Shown here in pieces: positions 54,747 through 63,600 of a stretch of 64,000 nt of DNA. The stretch's first letter is position 1, and the number at the start of each line of letters is the position of its first letter. The DNA is taken from assembly GCA_002840905.1 (NCBI GenBank), contig PHDD01000011.1:62001-126000 (forward strand), read 5' to 3'. The stretch comes from Bacteroidetes bacterium HGW-Bacteroidetes-4. GTDB taxonomy: Bacteria > Bacteroidota > Bacteroidia > Bacteroidales > SZUA-534. Under the pieces are notes generated by a model, which worked only from the letters and a program-made list of their open reading frames with translations, had not been told where the DNA came from and made no database searches. A program made the translations under genes and the position numbers.

Positions 54747-55769
54747 TTAGGCTTCCACAAGCACTTTTGCCGTTTTTACCGTTTTTATAATTCGTGAGGC
54801 AACCTTGTAAGGATCGGCATTCGAAGCTGGACGGCGATCTTCGAGCCAGCCTTTATAGCCACGTTCAACAGTTCCAATGGGAATGCGAATGGACGCACCG
54901 CGATCGGAAACACCATAACTAAACTGATCGATTCGTGCCGTTTCATGATGCCCGGTTAAGCGCTTGTCGTTGTCGGCTCCATAAACCGCTATGTGTTCGG
55001 CAACCACCGGACGGAAAGCTTCACAAATAGCTTCATAAACCCCTTTATCACCGCAGGTACGTAAAACACTGTTCGAGAAATTTGCATGCATGCCCGAACC
55101 ATTCCAGTCACCAGCAACTGGTTTAGGATCAAGATTAATTCGTATACCAAATTCTTCGGCCACACGTTCCAACATATAACGGGCTACCCAAATTTGATCG
55201 CCGGCTGCCTTTGCACCTTTGGCAAAAATCTGATATTCCCATTGCCCTTTCATAACTTCGGCATTAATTCCTTCAATTCCGATTCCTGCTTCAATGCACA
55301 GGTTTAAATGCTTTTCGGCAATCTCGCGTCCCACAATAAATTCGCCACCCACAGAACAATAATAAGGCCCCTGTGGTGCCGGATAATAACCTGGTGCGGG
55401 AAAACCGTAGGGTGAATGTGTTTCAATATTCCACAACACATACTCCTGCTCAAAGCCAAACCAAAAATCATCATCGTCGTCATCTATGGTTGCCCGGGCA
55501 TTGGTTGCATGTGGCGTTCCATCAGGATTAAGCACTTCGGTCATTACCAAATAACCATCTTTCCGATCGGGATCAGGAAATAAGGCAACCGGTTTTAACA
55601 GCAAATCAGAAGAACCACCTGGCGCCTGTTGGGTCGAGCTGCCATCGAACGACCAAATGGGACAGTCTTCAAGTTTGCCACTGAAATCGGATACCACCTT
55701 TGTTTTGCTTCGCATGGTTTGTGTAGGCTTGTTACCATCGAGCCAAATGTACTCTAATTTCATTTTCAT
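54747..55769 (-). CDS. Glutamine synthetase type II (eukaryotic-like, beta-grasp)
   Basis: A 340-residue GSII enzyme that makes glutamine from glutamate, ammonia and ATP. The beta-grasp starts KLEYIWLDGNK, with PIWSFDGSSTQQA near residue 37-49 giving the substrate latch. FGFEQEYVLW near 103-112 holds metal ligands, and GDWNGSGMHANFS near 225-237 and IRIPIGTVERGYKGWLEDRRPASNADPY near 295 are ATP and metal sites. A run of six Asp (residues about 92-97) precedes FWFGFEQEY. Upstream at 55770-55860 is an AT-rich control region with inverted TTACAT/ATGTAA elements. A GSIII gene lies upstream on the same strand. Confidence 0.92.
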   Translation of the reverse strand: MKMKLEYIWLDGNKPTQTMRSKTKVVSDFSGKLEDCPIWSFDGSSTQQAPGGSSDLLLKPVALFPDPDRKDGYLVMTEVLNPDGTPHATNARATIDDDDDDFWFGFEQEYVLWNIETHSPYGFPAPGYYPAPQGPYYCSVGGEFIVGREIAEKHLNLCIEAGIGIEGINAEVMKGQWEYQIFAKGAKAAGDQIWVARYMLERVAEEFGIRINLDPKPVAGDWNGSGMHANFSNSVLRTCGDKGVYEAICEAFRPVVAEHIAVYGADNDKRLTGHHETARIDQFSYGVSDRGASIRIPIGTVERGYKGWLEDRRPASNADPYKVASRIIKTVKTAKVLVEA

Positions 55770-55803
55770 TGTTTTAGCATGTTATTTGTTACACATATAA
55801 ATA

Positions 55804-55837
55804 TTACATGGTACAAATATAACATTTCATAATGTAA
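55804..55837. promoter_or_regulatory. Possible operator/promoter of the GSII gene
   Basis: TTACAT (55804-55809) and ATGTAA (55832-55837) form an inverted pair flanking TATATTTG on the minus strand (55814-55821), a match to the Bacteroidota -7 element. A further TTACACAT lies at 55789-55796. The -33 element is weak. This layout suggests a repressor or activator site over the promoter, but the regulator is unknown. Confidence 0.45.
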
Positions 55838-56009
55838 AACATTTGTTTTAATCTCATTATTTTAAATTTTTTTATTTTTTATTTATCTACACCCCTATTT
55901 TTTATAGTGTTCATTTATATATTTGTATTTTTTTAGTGGTTATAGCCTATTTTATTATAGGTTCTTTTGTGTTTTATGTGTTTTAAATTTGTAAGCGTTG
56001 ATAATCAAA
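55838..56009. other. Very AT-rich spacer between GSII and GSIII genes
   Basis: About 170 bases of mostly A/T (many T runs). No coding frame or RNA gene is seen. It probably holds curved DNA and part of the GSII control region. Confidence 0.5.
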
Positions 56010-56043
56010 TAAAAAAAAGCTCCAAACTTTCGCTTGGAGCTTT
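56010..56043 (-). terminator. Rho-independent terminator after glnN
   Basis: Stem GCTCCAA / TTGGAGC with an 8-base loop. On the minus strand it is followed by eight T. It lies 21 bases after the glnN stop. Confidence 0.9.
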
Positions 56044-56063
56044 CGTCGATAAAACCTAATCTA

Positions 56064-58253
56064 TTATCTGGCAAATAATAATTCGCGATATTTAGGCAGC
56101 GGCCATATTTCATTGTCCACTATCATTTCTAAATGATCGATATGATATCGTATTTCAGAAAGATAGGGTTTCACCTCTTCAGCATAAAGTCTTGCTTTTT
56201 CGTAAACATCTTCAACAGCATTGGCTTTTTTACGGGCTTCAACCATGTTTTTCACTTTTATCTTAATTAAAGCGATGCGTCCCGAGATTTCTTTAATGGT
56301 TTGCAATTGAATTCCCGCAATCTGGTCAAAATCTTTTGCATCAAGCACTTGTTTTAAGCCACGAACATTTTCAATCAATTGGTTTTGGTATTTATAAACC
56401 GTTGGAATAATGTGATTAGTTGCTAAATCGCCAAGAACCCTACCTTCAATTTGAAGCTTTTTAGTATATTGCTCCACCTTGATCTCGTGGCGGGCTTCCA
56501 ACTCCCTTTTGCTAAAAACATGATGCTTGGTACACAACTCAATGGTATTTTCTGAAACAAAAGCTTCCAATGCTTTAACCACTTCCTTAACGTTCGACAA
56601 CCCACGCCGTTCAGCTTCTTCAATCCACTCATTTCCATAACCATTGCCATCGAACCGAATGGTTTTGGAAGCAATAATATATTCTTTTAAAACCTGAAAT
56701 ATGGCTTCATCTTTTTTAATTCCTGCATCAATTTTTGCATCAACTTCAACTTTAAATTTGGAGAGTTGATCGGCAACAGCGAGAGTTAAGAAAGTCATAG
56801 GAGCAGCACAATTGGCATTGGAACCAACCGCTCTGAATTCAAATCGATTCCCTGTAAATGCAAAGGGAGAGGTGCGGTTGCGGTCGGTATTATCGAGCAA
56901 CAATTCGGGAATACGTCCAATATCTAATTTTAAATCCGTTTTTTCGTCAGGTGTCATTTTTTTATCCGACACTCGTTCCTCTATCTCGTTGAGCACATTG
57001 GTTAAATAGGAACCCAAAAACACTGACATAATTGCTGGTGGTGCTTCTGAAGCCCCCAGACGGTGTTCGTTACCGGCCGACATGATACTTGCCCTCAACA
57101 AATCAGCATTTTCGTGAACTGCTTTAATGGTGTTTACCAGAAAAGTTAAAAATTGCAGGTTTGTTTTTGGATTCTTTCCGGGAGATAAAAGGTTTACCCC
57201 GGTATTGGTGGCCATTGAAAAATTATTATGCTTTCCTGAACCGTTTACACCTCTAAATGGCTTTTCGTGCAACAGAACCTTAAAATTATGTCGCCGGGAA
57301 ACCTTTTTCATTAAATCCATCAACAACATATTGTGATCCACGGCCAGATTGGCTTCTTCATATACCGGAGCACATTCAAACTGGTTTGGGGCCACTTCGT
57401 TATGACGGGTTTTGATGGGAATGCCCAATTTGTATGCTTCTATTTCAAAATCGCGCATAAAAGCACTTACCCGGGTTGGAATGGTTCCAAAATAATGATC
57501 GTCTAATTGCTGATCTTTTGCCGAAGAGTGTCCCATAAGCGTTCGGCCAGTAAGCATTAAATCGGGACGTGCCATGTATAATGCAGTGTCGATTAAAAAA
57601 TACTCTTGTTCCCAACCAAGTGTTGCATATACTTTTTTTACATCTTTATCAAAATACTGACAAACATTAACTGCAGCATCGTTTAATACGGCAAGCGATT
57701 TTAGCAATGGAGTTTTGTAGTCGAGTGCTTCACCGGTATAGGAAACAAAAATAGTGGGAATACATAAAGTACGATCAAAAATAAATGCCGGTGATGAGGG
57801 ATCCCAAGCTGTGTATCCACGGGCCTCAAAGGTGTTTCTTAAACCACCACTGGGAAAACTCGATGCATCGGGTTCCTGTTGTACCAGCTTGGCTCCATCA
57901 AAACTTTCAATTACCCCATCGGTTATTGATGGCTCAAAAAAAGCATCGTGTTTTTCGGCTGTTGCACCAGTTAAGGGGTGAAACCAGTGGGTATAGTGAG
58001 TAACTCCTTTTGAAATTGCCCAGGCTTTCATTCCTGAAGAAACCTGATCAGCAATTCGCCGGGGAATCCGGGTACCATTGTCAATAGCATCTACTACGGT
58101 GTCATAAGCTTCTTTAGCCAGATACTCCCGCATTTTTCGCTGATCGAATACATTTTCAGCAAAGTATTCCGATGTTTTTCGGGTTGGTTGCTCAACCGGT
58201 TGTGCCTGTCGCGACATTAAGGCCTCTAATGCTTTAAATCGAATTGTTGCCAT
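56064..58253 (-). CDS. glnN: Glutamine synthetase type III
   Basis: A 729-residue GSIII, the large glutamine synthetase common in Bacteroidota and cyanobacteria. Recognisable stretches are GGLRNTFEARGYTAWDPSSP near residue 135, TLGWEQEYFLID near 212, KTRHNEVAPNQFE near 275-287, GVNGSGKHNNFSMATNTGVN near 330, and NDTDRNRTSPFAF near 450. The length and order match Bacteroides GlnN (about 730). The enzyme makes glutamine from ammonia. It is separated from the smaller GSII gene by 294 bases including a terminator, so the two are transcribed separately. Confidence 0.95.
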   Translation of the reverse strand: MATIRFKALEALMSRQAQPVEQPTRKTSEYFAENVFDQRKMREYLAKEAYDTVVDAIDNGTRIPRRIADQVSSGMKAWAISKGVTHYTHWFHPLTGATAEKHDAFFEPSITDGVIESFDGAKLVQQEPDASSFPSGGLRNTFEARGYTAWDPSSPAFIFDRTLCIPTIFVSYTGEALDYKTPLLKSLAVLNDAAVNVCQYFDKDVKKVYATLGWEQEYFLIDTALYMARPDLMLTGRTLMGHSSAKDQQLDDHYFGTIPTRVSAFMRDFEIEAYKLGIPIKTRHNEVAPNQFECAPVYEEANLAVDHNMLLMDLMKKVSRRHNFKVLLHEKPFRGVNGSGKHNNFSMATNTGVNLLSPGKNPKTNLQFLTFLVNTIKAVHENADLLRASIMSAGNEHRLGASEAPPAIMSVFLGSYLTNVLNEIEERVSDKKMTPDEKTDLKLDIGRIPELLLDNTDRNRTSPFAFTGNRFEFRAVGSNANCAAPMTFLTLAVADQLSKFKVEVDAKIDAGIKKDEAIFQVLKEYIIASKTIRFDGNGYGNEWIEEAERRGLSNVKEVVKALEAFVSENTIELCTKHHVFSKRELEARHEIKVEQYTKKLQIEGRVLGDLATNHIIPTVYKYQNQLIENVRGLKQVLDAKDFDQIAGIQLQTIKEISGRIALIKIKVKNMVEARKKANAVEDVYEKARLYAEEVKPYLSEIRYHIDHLEMIVDNEIWPLPKYRELLFAR

Positions 58254-58420
58254 ATAATATTGAATTACGTTTACCTAACAAATTTAAAAAAAAATAGTTC
58301 CCCCCTTTCACCAAACAGGTATATTTAGCCAAATGAATAACTTTTACACCCTACACCCCTAATTAAATACCATGCAAACGTTTTTTGTATTTATGAACAC
58401 ATTCTAAGATTCGTTGGGGT

Positions 58421-58464
58421 GTGGCATAAAAAAAGAGATCCGAAGACCTCTTTTTTTATGCCAC
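58421..58464 (-). terminator. Unusually long terminator hairpin after the dipeptidase
   Basis: GTGGCATAAAAAAAGAG (58421-58437) pairs perfectly over 17 bases with 58448-58464, leaving a 10-base loop that can pair further (TC/GA). The stem carries its own T7 tract. It lies 10 bases after the dipeptidase stop on the minus strand and could also act on the plus strand. Confidence 0.85.
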
Positions 58465-58474
58465 TAAATCCCAA

Positions 58475-59845
58475 TTATTTTTTTGCTTCAGCAAAATACT
58501 TATAAAAATAAGGAATGGTTTCAATGCCTTTAAACAGGTTGAATAAAGGAAAATTCTCGTTTGGAGAGTGAATGGCATCTGATTCAAGACCAAATCCCAT
58601 AAGCACCGATTTTACACCCAAAATTTCTTCAAAAGCAGAAATAATGGGAATGCTTCCTCCACTGCGCACCGGAACCGGTTTTTTTCCAAAAGTTTCGTTA
58701 TAGGCCCGGTCGGCAGCCAAATAGGCCGGAGTATCGGTCGGACAAACATAGCCTTGTCCGCCATGCAAAGGGGTTACCTTTACTTTAACACTTTTAGGAG
58801 CAATACTTTCAAAATGTTCTTTAAATAAAACAGCTATCTTTTCGTGATTCTGATTTGGAACCAGTCGGGTCGATATTTTTGCAGATGCTTTTGAAGGCAA
58901 TACCGTTTTAGCTCCTTCGCCTGTATAGCCACCCCATATTCCACAAACATCAAAAGTTGGCCGTATTCCGGTACGTTCGTTTGTGGTATATCCCTTTTCC
59001 CCGGCCAACTCTTCAACATCGATGGCTTTTTTATATTCATCGATATTAAACGGAGCTTTTGCCATTAGGGCTCGTTCCTCAGCCGACACTTGAATTACAT
59101 CGTCATAAAATCCGGGAATGGTAATATGTCCATTATCATCAACCATTTGGGCAATCATTTTTGCTAAAACATTAATGGGATTCGCTACAGCGCCCCCGAA
59201 TAAGCCTGAATGCAAATCACGGTTGGGTCCGGCAACTTCAACCTCCCAATACGAAAGGCCTCGCAGCCCTGTAGTAATTGAAGGAATATCCTGAGCAATC
59301 ATCCCGGTATCTGAAACCAGAATTACATCTGATTTTAACATTTCTTTATTGGCTTCACAAAAAGCCGGAAGGTTTGGAGATCCAATTTCCTCTTCCCCTT
59401 CAATCATAAATTTAACATTGCAAGGCAATTGATTGGTTTTTACCAGGTATTCAAATGCTTTTACATGCATAAAACTCTGCCCTTTATCGTCGTCGGCTCC
59501 CCGACCATAGATTTTCTCATCCCTGATTTCGGGTTCAAAGGGCTGGCTGTTCCATAAATTCAACGGATCAACAGGCATTACATCCATGTGAGCATAAACC
59601 AATACCGTAGGTAAGGTCGGATCGATAATTTTTTCGGCATAGGTCACCGGATTTCCTTTTGTTTCGAATACTTCGGCTTTGTCGGCTCCGGCTTTCAGAA
59701 GCGCTTCTTTTATGTATTCTGCCGCCTTGTACATATCGGGTTTATGATCGGCAATTGAACTGATTGAAGGAATGCGTAAATAACCAAAAAGCTCATCGAT
59801 AAAACGTTGCTTATTGGTCTCAATGTATTGTTTTAAATCTTTCAT
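58475..59845 (-). CDS. M20-family dipeptidase
   Basis: A 456-residue cytosolic metallopeptidase of the M20 family (CNDP/DapE-like dipeptidase). Zn ligands are visible: VYAHMDVMPVDP near residue 85 (His, then catalytic Asp), GRGADDDKG near 114 (bridging Asp), the catalytic Glu in IEGEEEIGSP near 150, VLVSDTG near 178, and a late His in DAIHSPNE near 427. The dimerisation lid is in between. Length matches the family (about 455). It is monocistronic with a strong terminator and probably recycles dipeptides. Confidence 0.92.
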   Translation of the reverse strand: MKDLKQYIETNKQRFIDELFGYLRIPSISSIADHKPDMYKAAEYIKEALLKAGADKAEVFETKGNPVTYAEKIIDPTLPTVLVYAHMDVMPVDPLNLWNSQPFEPEIRDEKIYGRGADDDKGQSFMHVKAFEYLVKTNQLPCNVKFMIEGEEEIGSPNLPAFCEANKEMLKSDVILVSDTGMIAQDIPSITTGLRGLSYWEVEVAGPNRDLHSGLFGGAVANPINVLAKMIAQMVDDNGHITIPGFYDDVIQVSAEERALMAKAPFNIDEYKKAIDVEELAGEKGYTTNERTGIRPTFDVCGIWGGYTGEGAKTVLPSKASAKISTRLVPNQNHEKIAVLFKEHFESIAPKSVKVKVTPLHGGQGYVCPTDTPAYLAADRAYNETFGKKPVPVRSGGSIPIISAFEEILGVKSVLMGFGLESDAIHSPNENFPLFNLFKGIETIPYFYKYFAEAKK

Positions 59846-60125
59846 AAATATGTTAGTGTTTAATTAAGTTTCACAAAATAGCATAACCAACCAAAGAAAA
59901 AATGGTTTAACTCCACCTAAAAACCCGGTTAAAAGTATTTGGTTTGATTTCCAGGCGACAATCCATGGTTTACAAATAACCAAAATTATATCCGAAATTG
60001 AAAATTATTAGGCTTATTGTAAAACACACCTAAAAGCATAAAAATTGTGTTTTTTCGACCACGTACGCAACCATTTTGCAACGAAATACATTATTAAACA
60101 GTTGCCCTAATTTAAACTGTTTGCT

Positions 60126-60575
60126 ATGAAAAAGACACTTTGGTTTTTACTCACTTTTTTAACTATAGTTTCGTGTATAAAAGTTGATAATTGCGATGGC
60201 ATTTTATGCTTTACTCCCCCTCAAAACTTCACATTTGAAATGGTCGATAAAATATCGGGCGAAAACCTGTATGCAAACAAAACGCTGGACTCTTTGGATA
60301 TAATTGTTTTGAATGAAGAAGGAAAAAATGAAAAATTTAATTTTATTTCACATAATGGGTTAAACCTAATCGACGTACCAGAAATTGGTTGGAATACGGG
60401 ACTAAGACAATATAAGATTATTTTAAACGATACCCTTTCAGTAAACATTCAGGTAAACACTGAGGTGGTAAACAAAGGCTGTTGTACTTTTTACCAAACC
60501 AAAAGCTTTCAGGTTTTGAATTACGAATACCACCAGAATGATTCTCTGAGTTATTACGTAGTTAAAATTGATTAA
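60126..60575 (+). CDS. Small Cys-rich lipoprotein
   Basis: A 149-residue protein with a lipoprotein signal (lipobox TIVSC, Cys at about residue 17). Additional Cys pairs (DNCDGILC; NKGCCTF) may form disulfides. The mature part is beta-rich. No characterised family is recognised. It is monocistronic, with a terminator 33 bases after the stop. Upstream is a 280-base AT-rich spacer in which I found no clear promoter. Confidence 0.72.
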   Translation: MKKTLWFLLTFLTIVSCIKVDNCDGILCFTPPQNFTFEMVDKISGENLYANKTLDSLDIIVLNEEGKNEKFNFISHNGLNLIDVPEIGWNTGLRQYKIILNDTLSVNIQVNTEVVNKGCCTFYQTKSFQVLNYEYHQNDSLSYYVVKID

Positions 60576-60607
60576 TATCTGCCCAATACAAGTTGATTGC
60601 TATGTTG

Positions 60608-60643
60608 CCAGCTGTAGGGATTAGTCCACACAGCTGGTTTTTT
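60608..60643 (+). terminator. Rho-independent terminator after the small lipoprotein
   Basis: CCAGCTGT (60608-60615) pairs perfectly with ACAGCTGG (60630-60637), followed by TTTTTT. It ends at the stop codon of the convergent CotH gene, so it may act on both strands. Confidence 0.85.
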
Positions 60644-63600
60644 ATTGCTTAATCAGTTTTATTAGCTGCGATGTTGAATCGTCGTAAGTAATTTTCACAA
60701 AATACAAGCCTGTTGGCAATACTGTTTCGGTAGCATAAACCACTTCAAAAGTACCTGCAGGGTAGGTTTTTTCCTCAACCAAACCAATCTGACTACCTTT
60801 GAAATCGAAAAGTTGAATCGTTACTTTATGCCCACTTTGGTTTTTCCACCTTACGGTAAATTGTTGGTTAAACGGATTTGGAAAGGCACTGGCCAAAACC
60901 TGATTCAAGCTGACTGAAGGCCTAATGCTGTTATAATTATCATTCTGTGCTCCCGGAGTACCATATCCAGCCGATAATTCCCAACGATAATAGGGCTCGT
61001 TGTTTTTATAAGGATCAATCAACGAAAGAGTTTCACCACCATTTTCAATCGATGGCCAGGGCTCTTCGCCCATATACAGTACCGAATCGATTAACCGACC
61101 TGCACTATCGTACAAACGAAGAGCTTCTTCGGCACTGCTTAACCCAAAATCGAAAGGACCCACTGCGTTCGAAACTGAAGGATAAACAAATTTGAATTTT
61201 GTTTCCCTCTCATAAAGCACCAGGAATCCCTTAGGTGGAATTATGGTTCCAGATGGAATGATATAGGCATGACTGTTGTCAGCATCTTTAAATACCCAAC
61301 CTGAAACATCGATCGGTCCGCTTGTTGTGTTAAAAAACTCTACCCAATCGCCGCAGGCTTGTTCGGTTGCCGATCGATAATTTATTTCATTTATTACCAA
61401 ACTGTTGTATTCTTTTACCGATACCTTAAATACCGCTTTTATAGAGGTATTAGCCGATGTAAAATTCAATAATTCCGATGCTAAGGTGGAACTGATTCCC
61501 TCCCAGTGTGAAAATTCAAACCCGGGATTAGGAATAGCAGTTACCCGTACCGGATTATTCCTGAAATAGGCGCCTATCCAGGGAAAATTTTTCAGCTTTA
61601 AAGAACTCACCTGCACATACCCGTGACTTTTATCGGAAACATTTACTGAAAGGTAGGCTTTGCCACCAAGTCCAAATCGTGAGTCAATATGCCCATACAC
61701 TGCATCGGAACGGTTGTTACCAAATGTTTTCATCCGGACAACATTGCCTTCAAAATCCCACATGTGATTCCATTTGTTGTTGTGGTAGGGAATTTCGCTG
61801 GCGATATTAGCCTTTAAACTATCAATTAAATGGGTTACGCGTACTTTTTTAAAATCGTAATTCATTCGATCGGCAAAACGGTTAATAAATTCCGATTTAA
61901 ATTCGGGGTTTTCCAACAACCTCCGCAACAGGTAAGTTGACCAGGGCGGATTCGGCCAGTCAGGACCATTGGTTGCCAAAGCAAAATTCAGTGTGTTATA
62001 TTTGTAATTATCGACATTGTATAAACCAAAACCAAAATCGGTATCATAAATCAGCCAGCGCCATTTCCCGGTGGGTGTTTGGGGTCGCCAAAATTTAATG
62101 TTATTACCCGGCCAGTCGCCATTATCGAAATAAATCTGGGCAATCTGGTAGTCCATAAAATTGGTGATATCCATTAGTTTTTTAATGGAATCGTACACAT
62201 TCGCTTTAGAAATATCATTTGAGCGAATAAAATTCATCATTTGATTGTAATGGTCAGCACTTCCCTCAACTACCCAGGCATTTCCTTCCAAAATATCCAC
62301 TTTATCAGCATCAACCTGGGGGTGATTGTTTTCAAGGTAAGCTTCGTTTATTTTTTCGCGCATGTTAAGCAAACCCCAATAGTTCCCGTTCAGATAAACT
62401 ACCACTGGCTGATATGCCTGGCGGTCAATGTCCAGTTCGTTGAGCAAGCCCGTCATCATGGCATCGCGAAAAGCGGTATAGTTCCAGTCGTTGCCCGAAT
62501 TGCGAATAATAAACGATTGGTATTGCTGATGCTCCCGCTCTTTAAAAAAAGGGTAATCGAAACTACTGTTTCCGTAGGCTTTTCGGGCAAACAATGCCAT
62601 CGACTTTTGACTTTTTTTCGGATCATCGTTCAAACTATTTAATCCTGCCGCCCGGCTATAAGCTCCAAATATTTTGGTTCCACCGGGCGATTCAAATACT
62701 TTGGTTCCATTGGCATCGGCCAATTCAATAAAAACAGGTCGTTCCCAGTCCATCCAAAAATTTGCTTGTTTAAACGGATTTGAACTTTCAGCATTTGGCC
62801 CAAACACATAGATGCCATAATTATAATCCCATAGGTTGTACGGATCGGTAGTTAACGAAAGTATCGAAAGTTTTATATCGCGCGATTCTATAATGTAAGT
62901 CTGTAACGAAGGATAAATGCTCAATTGTTCGCTATTAACGGCTATTGCCCTGATTACCTTTGAAGTGCTTACTGAAATTGGACCCGTATATTTTGTGTCA
63001 GTAGTGTCTGGTTCTGAACCATCGGTAGTATAATAAATTGCTGTGGCGCCTGTTGAAGAAAGGCTTAACGTTTGCATCGAAGAATAAACACCTCCGGGAA
63101 TTGAAAAGTTAACCTGACTTTTTGTTAATTCTGCATAAGCCCTGGTTTGGTTTGATGTTCCCGGAGTGGGTTCCCCAAAATAATACCAGGATTCCTCTCC
63201 ATCGGCAAACCGCCCATACGAAACATCAGAAGGAAGCGCCACAGAATCAGCAATATCAACAATTTCACCATCAGGTGAAACTAAATACAAGCGTTCTCCT
63301 TCGGCCCCCAGCTTAAAATTGGTGTGAAACTGTTTTTTTGTTAAGGCCAGCACTTCGGGCATTGGGTTTGTGGGCTCTACCGGTAAGGAATAGCCAAAAG
63401 TTAAAAAAGGTATTAAAGTTAAATCGGAGGAGGTGTTTGAATTGTTATGCACCTGCACAGCCAGCACATTGGTCCCTTCAAGCAACAGCGACTCAAAATT
63501 GGCAAGCAGGTATTTTTCCGGTTCTTTTCCGTTAATCATAAAAGGTTCAATGTAGGTGTCGGCTACCTGATTATAGGGAACTGCTGTATTTGGAGTTCCA

